A stretch of 38,756 bases of DNA, taken from the NCBI GenBank assembly GCA_937883775.1, contig CAKZXZ010000267.1, positions 1 through 38,756 on the forward strand, in the 5' to 3' direction. The position numbers were made by a program, and so were the translations under genes. Positions 1-7,008 of the stretch are shown here, piece after piece; positions within the stretch are counted from its first letter, which is position 1, and each line of letters begins with the position of its first letter. Below the pieces are notes generated by a model. It worked only from the letters and a program-made list of their open reading frames with translations. It made no database searches and was not told the origin of the DNA. This DNA is from an uncultured Paracoccaceae bacterium (lineage in GTDB: Bacteria > Pseudomonadota > Alphaproteobacteria > Rhodobacterales > Rhodobacteraceae).

Positions 1-83
1 ACATCCGGAAGTATGCACATCTTCCGGTCCCTGCCTGTGAGCCGGGATCGCCATCCGTCAGCGCGTTGCGCCCACGGGTGTGT

Positions 84-112
84 TTGTGCTTTGAGCCGTC
101 CCTTCCTATTTT
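84..112 (+). promoter_or_regulatory. candidate sigma70 promoter of ffh
   Basis: TTGTGC at 84-89 and TATTTT at 107-112 are separated by 17 bases and lie 40 bases before the ffh start. Both hexamers are imperfect matches to the consensus, so this is a prediction only. Further upstream, CCGGAAG (5-11) and CTTCCGG (21-27) form a 7-bp inverted repeat with no T-run. Confidence 0.3.
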
Positions 113-151
113 AGGGGCATGTTTTGATAGGGCCGAAGGAGGGCCGAGGGC

Positions 152-1633
152 ATGTTTGAAAATCTATCCGAACGCCTCTCAGGCGTCTTTGATCGGCTTA
201 CGAAACAAGGCGCACTGTCCGAGGATGACGTGAAAACCGCGCTCCGCGAAGTGCGTGTGGCGTTGCTAGAAGCCGACGTTTCGCTGCCCGTGGCGCGCGA
301 TTTCGTCAAAGCGGTGCAGGACAAGGCGACTGGTCAGGCGGTGACCAAGTCGGTCACGCCCGGTCAGCAGGTCGTCAAGATCGTGCATGACGCGCTGGTC
401 GATACGCTGACCGGCGAAGGCGAGCCCGGTGAGCTGAAGATCGACAACCCGCCTGCCCCGATCCTGATGGTGGGTCTGCAGGGCTCCGGTAAGACCACGA
501 CGACCGCCAAGCTGGCGAAGCGTCTGAAGGATCGCGACAACAAGCGGGTGCTGATGGCCTCGCTCGACACGAACCGCCCCGCTGCGATGGAGCAGTTGGC
601 GATCCTCGGCACGCAGATCGGCGTGGATACCCTGCCTATTATCAAAGGTCAGGATCCCGTCGCTATCGCCAAACGCGCCAAGCAGCAGGCGACGATGGGC
701 GGCTATGACGTTTATATGCTCGACACCGCGGGCCGCTTGCATATCGATCAGGAACTGATCGCGCAGGCTGCTGCCGTACGTGACGTGGCCAACCCGCGCG
801 AGACGCTTTTGGTGGTCGATGGCCTCACGGGTCAGGACGCCGTCAACGTCGCCGAGGAATTCGATGACAAGATCGGCGTCTCTGGCGTCGTGCTGACCCG
901 CATGGACGGCGACGGGCGCGGTGGTGCAGCTTTGTCGATGCGCGCTGTGACCGGTAAGCCGATCAAATATGTCGGTCTTGGCGAGAAGATGGACGCGATC
1001 GAGGAGTTCCACCCCGAACGGATCGCAGGCCGTATCCTTGGCATGGGCGACATCGTTTCGCTTGTCGAAAAAGCACAGGAAACCATCGAGGCCGAGCAAG
1101 CTGAGCGCATGATGAAGCGCTTCCAGAAGGGTCAGTTCAATATGAACGACCTGAAAGGCCAGCTTGAGCAGATGATGAAGATGGGCGGCATGGAAGGCAT
1201 CATGGGAATGATGCCGGGCATGGGCAAAATGGCCAAGCAGATGGAAAGTGCTGGCTTTGACGACAGCATCCTGCGCCGCCAGATCGCGCTGATTAACTCG
1301 ATGACAAAGAAAGAGCGCGCCAATCCGCAGCTTCTGCAAGCCAGCCGCAAGAAACGCATCGCGAAGGGTGCGGGGCTTGAAGTGTCCGAGCTGAACAAGC
1401 TGATGAAGATGCACCGTCAGATGTCCGACATGATGAAGAAAATGGGCAAGATGGGCAAAAAAGGCATGCTTAAAGGCGCGATGGGCCAGATGTTCGGCAA
1501 AGGCGGACCTTCGCAGGCCGAGATCCAGGCCGCTCAGGCGCAGATGGGTGCGGGCAAGATGCCCGGCATGCCCGGTCTTGGCGGCGGTGCAGGCCTACCA
1601 CCAGGTCTTTCAGGCTTCGGCAAGAAGAAGTGA
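152..1633 (+). CDS. ffh: signal recognition particle protein Ffh
   Basis: This is the SRP54-type GTPase that binds SRP RNA and the signal sequences of nascent membrane proteins, and hands the ribosome to FtsY at the inner membrane. The 493-residue length is normal. An N-terminal helical bundle occupies about residues 1-90. It is followed by the G domain, with GLQGSGKTT at 108-116 and a DTAGR motif. The methionine-rich M domain from about residue 300 carries repeated GMM/MGGM runs and ends in a basic GKKK tail. The ATG at 152 follows purine-rich GGAGGG and GAGGG stretches. The stop overlaps the next gene's GTG by four bases, so ffh opens a run of coupled genes that leads into rpsP, rimM and trmD, the usual proteobacterial neighbourhood of ffh. 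Confidence 0.97.
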   Translation: MFENLSERLSGVFDRLTKQGALSEDDVKTALREVRVALLEADVSLPVARDFVKAVQDKATGQAVTKSVTPGQQVVKIVHDALVDTLTGEGEPGELKIDNPPAPILMVGLQGSGKTTTTAKLAKRLKDRDNKRVLMASLDTNRPAAMEQLAILGTQIGVDTLPIIKGQDPVAIAKRAKQQATMGGYDVYMLDTAGRLHIDQELIAQAAAVRDVANPRETLLVVDGLTGQDAVNVAEEFDDKIGVSGVVLTRMDGDGRGGAALSMRAVTGKPIKYVGLGEKMDAIEEFHPERIAGRILGMGDIVSLVEKAQETIEAEQAERMMKRFQKGQFNMNDLKGQLEQMMKMGGMEGIMGMMPGMGKMAKQMESAGFDDSILRRQIALINSMTKKERANPQLLQASRKKRIAKGAGLEVSELNKLMKMHRQMSDMMKKMGKMGKKGMLKGAMGQMFGKGGPSQAEIQAAQAQMGAGKMPGMPGLGGGAGLPPGLSGFGKKK

Positions 1634-2160
1634 CCGCAACGCTCACCAATACCCCGGTCCTTGAGACCGAGCGTTTAACCCTGCGCGCCCCGATCCCGTC
1701 GGACATCGCGCCGTGGGTTGCGTTTTTGGTGTCTGATCGTGGCATCTGGCACGGCGGCGGACCAGAAAATGGCGAAGGCGGCGCATGGCGTGTGGCTGCG
1801 ACCTTTGCAGGGCATTGGCTGTTGAACGGGTTTGGGCTGTTCGTGGCTGTAGAGAACGCAACCGGGCGCCCAGTCGCTTCGGCAGGGCCCTATGCGCCAC
1901 CGGATTTTCCTGAAATTGAACTTGGCTGGTCGGTGTGGTCGGATGAAGACCAAGGCAAGGGCTACGCGTCCGAGGCCGCCAAAGCGATCATCGCCCATTG
2001 CCGCGACGATCTGAAATTGCCCTCGCTCGTCAGCTATATCGCACCCGAAAACGCGCGGTCCTGCGCGCTGGCCGAACGACTTGGTGCGGTGTTGGACACA
2101 AAAGCAACACGCCCGCATCCCGATGATCTGGTCTACCGCCATTTCGGGGAGGCCGCGTAA
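1630..2160 (+). CDS. GNAT family N-acetyltransferase
   Basis: A 176-residue RimJ/RimL-like GNAT protein that transfers acetyl from acetyl-CoA to an amine; the substrate is not known. It opens with the subfamily signature LETERLTLRAP. The acetyl-CoA pyrophosphate-binding region is represented by DQGKGYASEA (about residues 106-115), and the closing segment has ENARSCALAERLGA. The GTG start lies inside the ffh stop (GTGA overlap), so translation is probably coupled to ffh. The gene immediately downstream is a paralogue with the same opening signature, which suggests a tandem duplication. Confidence 0.85.
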   Translation: MTATLTNTPVLETERLTLRAPIPSDIAPWVAFLVSDRGIWHGGGPENGEGGAWRVAATFAGHWLLNGFGLFVAVENATGRPVASAGPYAPPDFPEIELGWSVWSDEDQGKGYASEAAKAIIAHCRDDLKLPSLVSYIAPENARSCALAERLGAVLDTKATRPHPDDLVYRHFGEAA

Positions 2161-2759
2161 TGCCGACCATTCCCGTTCTTGAGACCAAACGCCTTGTCCT
2201 GCGCGGCCCCGAGCCCGAAGATTATCCCGATTTCAAGGCGACCTTCACCAGCTACCGTGCCCGCTTCATGGGTGGGCCGCTGAATGCCTATGAAAGCTGG
2301 ATGCTTTACGCGGCTGAGATAGGCCATTGGGCGATCCGCGGTTATGGCATGTGGATGATCCACGACCGCAAGACGGATGAAACCTACGGCATGGCCGGTG
2401 GCTGGAAGCCCGCAAAATGGCCTGAGGCCGAGATTGCGTGGATCATCTGGCCCGATGCCCAAGGGCGCGGGATTGCATTGGAAGCCACGCATATGGCGCG
2501 AAGCTACTTTTACCAGACGCTCGGATGGGAAGGCGCTGTTAGCTACCTCGACCCCAAGAACCTCGACTCCATCCGGCTTGCCGAACGCCTTGGCGCGACC
2601 AAAGACAAATACGCGCCCAGCGTTGACGGCAATGATGTCGTCTACCGCCATCCCAGCCCCGAAAAGCTGCGCGGCTCCCAGCTTGCCGATGGCATCGCGC
2701 TCGAGATCGAAAGCTACCAGAACCCGCTCTTTCAGCCGAAAGGATACGCCATTGACTGA
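2160..2759 (+). CDS. GNAT family N-acetyltransferase, second tandem copy
   Basis: A 199-residue RimJ/RimL-type acetyltransferase, the neighbour's paralogue. It starts with VLETKRLVLRGPEPED and has the acetyl-CoA-binding region DAQGRGIALEA, followed by LDSIRLAERLGATKD. The start ATG shares its A with the preceding TAA stop (TAATG), and the 3' end overlaps the chorismate mutase start, so it sits inside a translationally coupled chain. The substrate is unknown. The C-terminal tail is about 20 residues longer than in the upstream copy. Confidence 0.85.
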   Translation: MPTIPVLETKRLVLRGPEPEDYPDFKATFTSYRARFMGGPLNAYESWMLYAAEIGHWAIRGYGMWMIHDRKTDETYGMAGGWKPAKWPEAEIAWIIWPDAQGRGIALEATHMARSYFYQTLGWEGAVSYLDPKNLDSIRLAERLGATKDKYAPSVDGNDVVYRHPSPEKLRGSQLADGIALEIESYQNPLFQPKGYAID

Positions 2760-3048
2760 TGCCGTGACGCTCGCATCGCAGGTCCTCAAGGATCACCGCG
2801 ACAGCATCGACCGCCTTGATGCGATCCTCGTCTATACGCTGGGCGAGCGGTTCAAGCACACGCAAGCCGTGGGTCGGCTCAAAGCCGAACACGCGCTGCC
2901 CCCCTCTGATCCCGACCGCGAGGCCAAACAGATTGCGCGGCTCGAAGATCTTGCCCACCGGGCCGATCTGGACCCGGAATTCGCCAAGAAATTCCTGAAC
3001 TTCATCATTCAGGAAGTCATCCAACACCATAAACAACACCAAAGCTAA
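2752..3048 (+). CDS. chorismate mutase (AroQ class)
   Basis: Converts chorismate to prephenate, the first step towards phenylalanine and tyrosine. The 98-residue all-helical AroQ-type domain has the core pattern DHRDSIDRLDAILVYTLGER, then FKHTQAVGRLK with the active-site Arg/Lys, and ends with FLNFIIQEVIQHH. I chose TTG 2752 because it gives the natural N-terminus MTDAVTLASQ and overlaps the preceding stop by eight bases; a GTG at 2764 is the alternative. The same reading frame stays open much further upstream, inside the GNAT gene, but the extra residues there have no family character. Chorismate mutase between ffh and rpsP is, from memory, a familiar Rhodobacteraceae arrangement. Confidence 0.88.
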   Translation: MTDAVTLASQVLKDHRDSIDRLDAILVYTLGERFKHTQAVGRLKAEHALPPSDPDREAKQIARLEDLAHRADLDPEFAKKFLNFIIQEVIQHHKQHQS

Positions 3049-3090
3049 CGGCCCCACCCGGCCACCTGCCATTCTTAAGGAGAAACTCAC

Positions 3091-3522
3091 ATGGCTATGA
3101 AAATTCGTCTCGCCCGCGGCGGCTCGAAAAAGCGTCCCTTCTACCGCATCGTGGCTGCTGACAGCCGCATGCCGCGCGACGGTCGCTTCATCGAAAAGCT
3201 GGGCACCTACAACCCGCTGCTGCCCAAAGACAGCGAAGAGCGCGTGAAGATGAACATGGAGCGCGTTCAGCACTGGCTCGACCAAGGCGCGCAGCCCACC
3301 GACCGGATCGCACGTATGTTGGAAGCCGCTGGCACCCTGCCCAAGACCGAGCGCAATAACCCCAACAAAGCCAAGCCCGGCAAGAAAGCCCAAGAGCGTG
3401 CTGAAGAAAAAGCCGCCAAAGCTGCTGAGGCCGCTGAAGCGGCGGCTGCACCGGCTGAAGAGCCCGCAGTGGAAGAAGCACCGGTCGAAGAAGCCGCTGC
3501 TGAAGAAGAGAAGTCCGAGTAA
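3091..3522 (+). CDS. rpsP: 30S ribosomal protein S16
   Basis: An assembly protein of the small ribosomal subunit. The first ~80 residues are the conserved S16 fold: [19 protein letters not shown], then the [20 protein letters not shown] signature. The remaining ~60 residues are a low-complexity Lys/Ala/Glu tail ([16 protein letters not shown], then repeated PVEEA units) absent from short bacterial S16 proteins. AAGGAG at 3077-3082 is a good ribosome-binding site for the ATG at 3091. The gene follows chorismate mutase by 42 bases and is probably cotranscribed with the ffh block. Confidence 0.97.
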   Translation: MAMKIRLARGGSKKRPFYRIVAADSRMPRDGRFIEKLGTYNPLLPKDSEERVKMNMERVQHWLDQGAQPTDRIARMLEAAGTLPKTERNNPNKAKPGKKAQERAEEKAAKAAEAAEAAAAPAEEPAVEEAPVEEAAAEEEKSE

Positions 3523-3537
3523 TCGGCACGCTTGGGG

Positions 3538-4167
3538 ATGCAGCGCTTTCCCAAGCCCTTTCGGGACGAGCTTTCAGAGCTTATGCGGTGGCGGCGCGAT
3601 GTGCGCCGCTTCCGCACCGATCCCGTAGATGCAGCGATCCTTGACCGCTGCCTCGCCAGCTTTGCCTGCGCCCCATCCGTGGGCCTGTCCGAGCCGTGGC
3701 GTCTGGTGCAACTGACCTCACCCGAGGCCCGCGCCAAAGCCCTTGCCAATTATAAGGATACAAACGCCGAAGCGCTCAAGGGCTATTCGGGCGATCAGGC
3801 TGCGCGCTACGCGACGCTAAAATTGTCCGGTATGCAGGAAGCGCCTGTGCAGTTTGCGATCTACTGCGATGAAGCGACGGACAAGGGCGCGGGTCTGGGG
3901 GCTGCTACCATGCCCGAAGCCCGCCGCTATTCCGTTGTTGGCGCGATCATGCAGTTCTGGCTGACGGCACGCGCCGAAGGATTGGGCGTCGGCTGGGTCT
4001 CGGTGCTTGATCCAGCGCGGTTGAACAGGGACCTCGCTGTGCCACCCGCTTGGCATTTGGTTGCCTATCTCTGCGTCGGCTGGCCCGAAACCAACAGCGA
4101 AATGCCCGAGCTGGAAGCGCTGGGTTGGGAACAGCGCGCAGCGACCCTCACCATCGAAACCCGCTAG
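3538..4167 (+). CDS. bluB: 5,6-dimethylbenzimidazole synthase BluB
   Basis: A flavin-destroying nitroreductase-fold enzyme that cleaves reduced FMN with O2 to yield 5,6-dimethylbenzimidazole, the lower ligand of cobalamin. Typical features are the N-terminal MRWRRDVRRFRTDPV (FMN-binding Arg residues), APSVGLSEPWRLV, the middle SVVGAIMQFWLTARAEGLGVGW, and the terminal YLCVGWP. Length is about 209 residues. The start is uncertain between ATG 3538 and an in-frame TTG at 3532; neither has a good Shine-Dalgarno sequence. The gene sits between rpsP and rimM, which are normally adjacent, so it looks like an insertion into the translation block. A cobalamin-dependent dehalogenase is encoded 7 kb away. 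Confidence 0.9.
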   Translation: MQRFPKPFRDELSELMRWRRDVRRFRTDPVDAAILDRCLASFACAPSVGLSEPWRLVQLTSPEARAKALANYKDTNAEALKGYSGDQAARYATLKLSGMQEAPVQFAIYCDEATDKGAGLGAATMPEARRYSVVGAIMQFWLTARAEGLGVGWVSVLDPARLNRDLAVPPAWHLVAYLCVGWPETNSEMPELEALGWEQRAATLTIETR

Positions 4168-4212
4168 AAATTGCACGCATGACCCGCTACGCCAATGCAA
4201 ATGGAGAACAAA

Positions 4213-4716
4213 ATGTCAGAGCGTATTTGCGTCGGTGCCATCGCCGGGTCCTTTGGGGTCAACGGCGAAGTGCGCCTGAAGAGCTTCTGCGCCGACCCCA
4301 CCGCGATTGAAGACTATGATCTGACGACCGAAGACGGCAGCCGCGCGTTCAACGTCACCCTGACCCGCGCCATCAAGAACGGCTTTGTCGCGGATATGAC
4401 CGGCGTAGCCACTAAGGAAGAAGCCGACGCACTCAAAGGCACACGTCTTTATGCCACGCGCGACCAGCTGCCCGAGCTGCCCGATGACGAGTATTATCAC
4501 AACGATCTCATCGGCTTAGAGGTGTTCGATACAGGCGGCACGCAGATCGGCACCGTGAAATCCGTAATGAACCATGGCGCGACCGACCTGCTGGAAATCC
4601 ATGGCCCCGCGCTGAAGGATACTGTCCTGCTGCCCTTCACGATGGAAGCCGTCCCAACCGTTGATCTTGGCTCGGGCCGCATCATCGCAGATCCGCCTGA
4701 TGGGTTGATCGACTGA
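4213..4716 (+). CDS. rimM: ribosome maturation factor RimM
   Basis: Helps assemble the head of the 30S subunit, acting through S19. The N-terminal RimM barrel starts [24 protein letters not shown], and the C-terminal PRC-barrel has [14 protein letters not shown] and the closing [15 protein letters not shown] place the start at ATG 4213 because GGAG at 4203-4206 lies six bases upstream. In-frame ATGs at 4195 and 4201 would add a six-residue tail and have no ribosome-binding site. The protein is then 167 residues, the usual size. It precedes trmD by one gene, the common rimM-trmD neighbourhood. Confidence 0.95.
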   Translation: MSERICVGAIAGSFGVNGEVRLKSFCADPTAIEDYDLTTEDGSRAFNVTLTRAIKNGFVADMTGVATKEEADALKGTRLYATRDQLPELPDDEYYHNDLIGLEVFDTGGTQIGTVKSVMNHGATDLLEIHGPALKDTVLLPFTMEAVPTVDLGSGRIIADPPDGLID

Positions 4717-4808
4717 CAAGCACTCCACAATACCACGCGGCGAAAGCTGTACTCAAGCGTTACGCTCAGGCGACGGGCGACACCCGGAGCTATCAGCTGA
4801 TCCATCTG

Positions 4809-5672
4809 GTGAACTCGACCGTGAACCCCGAAGCGCGGTCTGTGTTTCGGCTGCATCACACGGATGGTGATCTTGCACTTAAGCTTGATCTTGACGGTGC
4901 AGAAACACAGCGGCCCCGGCAAGAGTTTGAGACGCTCACCCGGCTAATACCCGTCTTCACAGAAACGGTCGCCAGGATCGTGGAACCGATCTGGTACGAT
5001 CCGGAAACGATCGGTCTGCTCACACGCTTTGTGTCTGGCCCAACCGCTTTGCGCGCCGTGACAGATGATCCAAGCGCCGAAAACCTTGCTTTACTTGGCA
5101 CGAATGGCGCCCAATTCCTGAATACGTTGCACGCTGCGGATCTGGTTGAAGAAATCGGTTATTGGCCCGAATGGGTGCTCAAAAGGCTCACGTCCTTGGC
5201 GTCAAAAACCGGGCAGCGTATGCCACAGATCGGAACGCAGGCGTGCAATCAACTGATCGAACGCTTCCGCCAGATCAGTCATGCCCAGCGCGGTGCCGCG
5301 TGCCTCAAGACACTGGCGCATGGGGATTTTCATGGCGGCAACCTTATCATTGGCGAGGCTCCAACCGGGCTCGATATGACTGAGATGCGCTATAAACTAG
5401 GGCTTTACGATGCGGTCGATTACCTGTCATCGCTTGAAATTCTACGGCCCGATGCAAAGACAGAATTGACGGATCTGGGCCTTCATCCAGCCCTAGATCA
5501 GGCGTTTGTCGAGACGTATTCACACGACCTGCCTCGTGAGGTACTGCGCTGCGCGATGCTGGGCAAATGGCTGATCCTGACGTTCAAAATCACAAAGGCG
5601 CGCCATGCGGCTTCGTCGTTTCAGCGCGCAAAACTGAAACGTCTGCTGGCCCGCATCGCGCATATGACATAG
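4809..5672 (+). CDS. APH-like phosphotransferase (probably N-terminally longer)
   Basis: An aminoglycoside-phosphotransferase/choline-kinase-fold protein of unknown substrate. The ATP-lobe lysine is probably in DLALKLDLD. The catalytic loop is LAHGDFHGGNLI (HGDxxxxN type), and GLYDAVDYL supplies a metal-binding Asp. The GTG at 4809 is the first common start codon, but the same frame is open back to 4701. The codons between 4713 and 4808 read like protein (TPQYHAAKAVLKRYAQATGD, then SYQLIHLV). A CTG at 4713, overlapping the rimM stop as CTGA, would add 32 residues and complete the N-lobe. It lies between rimM and trmD in the same direction, so cotranscription is likely. Assignment to the fold is fairly safe; the start is not. 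Confidence 0.75.
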   Translation: MNSTVNPEARSVFRLHHTDGDLALKLDLDGAETQRPRQEFETLTRLIPVFTETVARIVEPIWYDPETIGLLTRFVSGPTALRAVTDDPSAENLALLGTNGAQFLNTLHAADLVEEIGYWPEWVLKRLTSLASKTGQRMPQIGTQACNQLIERFRQISHAQRGAACLKTLAHGDFHGGNLIIGEAPTGLDMTEMRYKLGLYDAVDYLSSLEILRPDAKTELTDLGLHPALDQAFVETYSHDLPREVLRCAMLGKWLILTFKITKARHAASSFQRAKLKRLLARIAHMT

Positions 5673-5705
5673 ACAAATGCCACCATTGCGCCCTATCTGC
5701 CTGCC

Positions 5706-6494
5706 ATGAGCACACCTACGAAATCCCACGGCCGCAAGACGATCCAAAGCACTTTGCGGCCGCGCGAGCTGATGACCCACCGTCCCCAGCTCAAAGGCGC
5801 ATGGATGGCCAAGATCATCACGCTGTTTCCCGGCGCATTCCCCGGTCTGTTGGGCGAAAGCCTGACGGGCAAGGCGCTCAAAGACGGGGTGTGGCAGCTC
5901 GAAACGGTCGATCTGCGCATGTTCGGCGAGGGCAAGCACCGCAATGTCGATGACACACCCTCGGGCGGGGGCGCGGGCATGGTCATCCGGCCGGACGTGT
6001 TGGGACGCGCTATTGAGCATGCGATCAAAGGCCCGCCGCGTCCGCTGATTTACCTGTCGCCGCGCGGCAAGCCGTTTACCCAGGCGATGGCGCAATCGCT
6101 AAGTGAAACGCAAGGCGTGACGATGATCTGTGGACGGTTTGAAGGCGTCGACCAGCGCGTCATCGACCACTACCAGATCACCGAAATCTCCCTTGGGGAT
6201 TTCGTGATGACCGGTGGCGAGATCGCAGCGCAAGCGATGATCGACGCGACGGTCCGGTTGCTGCCCGGTGTGCTGGGCAATGATGAAAGCGCGGCAGAGG
6301 AAAGCTTCTCGGACGGGTTGCTGGAGCATCCGCAATACACGCGGCCCGCTGAATGGAAAGACCGCAGGGTCCCGGAGGTTCTGACCTCGGGCAACCACGC
6401 AAAAGTGGCAGAGTGGCGTCAGCAGGAAGCCGAACGGCTGACGGCCGAACGCCGCCCCGATCTTTGGGAGGCCTATAAGACCCGCAAACGATAA
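5706..6494 (+). CDS. trmD: tRNA (guanine-37-N1)-methyltransferase TrmD
   Basis: Methylates G37 of tRNAs that read CNN codons, using S-adenosylmethionine, and prevents +1 frameshifting. The SPOUT trefoil knot is visible as YLSPRGKPFTQ, then MICGRFEGVDQRVI, then SLGDFVMTGGEIAAQAMIDA. The C-terminal domain has the family landmark ESFSDGLLEHPQYTRP. The ~35 residues before KIITLFPGAFPGLLG exceed the E. coli protein, but a similar SHGRK..PREL extension is, from memory, usual in Rhodobacteraceae, so ATG 5706 is kept. trmD is normally followed by rplS; here 1.6 kb separates them. Confidence 0.96.
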   Translation: MSTPTKSHGRKTIQSTLRPRELMTHRPQLKGAWMAKIITLFPGAFPGLLGESLTGKALKDGVWQLETVDLRMFGEGKHRNVDDTPSGGGAGMVIRPDVLGRAIEHAIKGPPRPLIYLSPRGKPFTQAMAQSLSETQGVTMICGRFEGVDQRVIDHYQITEISLGDFVMTGGEIAAQAMIDATVRLLPGVLGNDESAAEESFSDGLLEHPQYTRPAEWKDRRVPEVLTSGNHAKVAEWRQQEAERLTAERRPDLWEAYKTRKR

Positions 6495-6518
6495 AAAGGG
6501 CGGGTCCGAAGACCCGCC
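6493..6518 (-). terminator. Rho-independent terminator with UUCG loop
   Basis: An 8-bp perfect stem (GGCGGGTC 6499-6506, GACCCGCC 6511-6518) is preceded by AAAAA at 6493-6497. Read on the - strand this is GGCGGGTC-TTCG-GACCCGCC-C-TTTTT: a very stable UUCG tetraloop followed by a U-run. The polarity shows that it ends the two small genes on the - strand. It may also slow transcription leaving trmD. Confidence 0.85.
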
Positions 6519-6566
6519 AGTCGACGCAACACTCTTGCGCCGATAAGGCCAACAGGGAGTGTGGCC

Positions 6567-6746
6567 CTATTCCTTGTCCGCCCAAGACAGATCGCGCTTG
6601 GTGTTGAAGCGCCGCTCCGCCAATCGGTGCGGCAGCTCCATGCGCGGAGCATAGGGGTTGTAAAGCCCATGCTCTGGCCTTGGGCGCGGGTTAGCGACTT
6701 TCGGACGGACCCAGTCAAAGGTCAGAAAACCAAACATCGCGTTCAC
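6567..6746 (-). CDS. unrecognised small protein, second gene of two-gene operon
   Basis: A 59-residue protein that I do not recognise. It is rich in Pro and Arg, with FDWVRPKVANPRPRPEHG then LYNPYAPRMELPHRLAER, and ends in WADKE; no signal peptide or membrane segment is visible. The start is taken as GTG 6746 because it overlaps the upstream small gene's TGA as GTGA, a coupling arrangement used repeatedly in this window. ATG 6737 is an alternative that would drop three residues. The reading frame runs to TAA about 50 bases before the UUCG terminator. The amino-acid composition (Pro, Tyr, Trp, His, ordered motifs) looks coding rather than antisense noise. Confidence 0.6.
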   Translation of the reverse strand: MNAMFGFLTFDWVRPKVANPRPRPEHGLYNPYAPRMELPHRLAERRFNTKRDLSWADKE

Positions 6747-6907
6747 CACAGGTCCCGCTGGCGATCCAGCCGGAACGGGCGTTCATTCTCAAGCCGTGCG
6801 CGACGAAGCATCTGGCTGTGAGCGTGTTGGTCTCTCATCCGCTCATCCACTTCATCACGTTTCTGACGGGTCGCGGTCATCAATGCATCTGCGATAATTG
6901 TAAGCAT
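6743..6907 (-). CDS. unrecognised 54-residue charged protein, first gene of two-gene operon
   Basis: A 54-residue protein with N-terminal MLTIIADALMTATRQKRDEV, then DERMRDQHAHSQMLRRARLE, ending in RLDRQRDLW. It is likely to be a single amphipathic, highly charged helix; no family is recognised. AAAGGA lies seven bases before the ATG at 6907, a clear ribosome-binding site; an in-frame ATG at 6922 would include that site in the coding region and is less likely. The stop overlaps the next gene's GTG. It is transcribed divergently from the LysR-type regulator at 7009, across a 101-base gap, which makes it a natural candidate target of that regulator. Confidence 0.6.
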   Translation of the reverse strand: MLTIIADALMTATRQKRDEVDERMRDQHAHSQMLRRARLENERPFRLDRQRDLW

Positions 6908-6958
6908 GGTTTTTCCTTTCATGTTGATGACAGAAGAAATATGCTTCTTGTTCTCGTT

Positions 6959-6972
6959 TTGCTAATCAGCAA
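6959..6972. promoter_or_regulatory. candidate LysR-type operator (T-N11-A dyad)
   Basis: TTGCT-AATC-AGCAA is a perfect 5-bp dyad that contains the T-N11-A core typical of LysR-type regulator sites (T6960 to A6972). It lies in the gap between the divergent LysR gene and the small-protein operon, 36 bases before the regulator's ATG. This is prediction from pattern and position only. Confidence 0.4.
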
Positions 6973-7008
6973 TAGTTTTAAGATGTAAGCTGAACTAACA
7001 GGTGAAAT

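Noticed and set aside
1-151. SRP RNA or tRNA gene before ffh
   Set aside because: Only a 7-bp inverted repeat at 5-27 is present; no cloverleaf and no SRP Alu or S-domain pattern could be found.
266-1414. Long open frame antisense to ffh
   Set aside because: It mirrors the codon bias of ffh. It has His/Leu-rich low-complexity content, no ribosome-binding site and no recognisable domain.
6561-6821. 86-codon + strand frame between trmD and lysR
   Set aside because: The competing - strand frames have a ribosome-binding site, coupled overlap and a terminator of the right polarity; the + frame has none of these.
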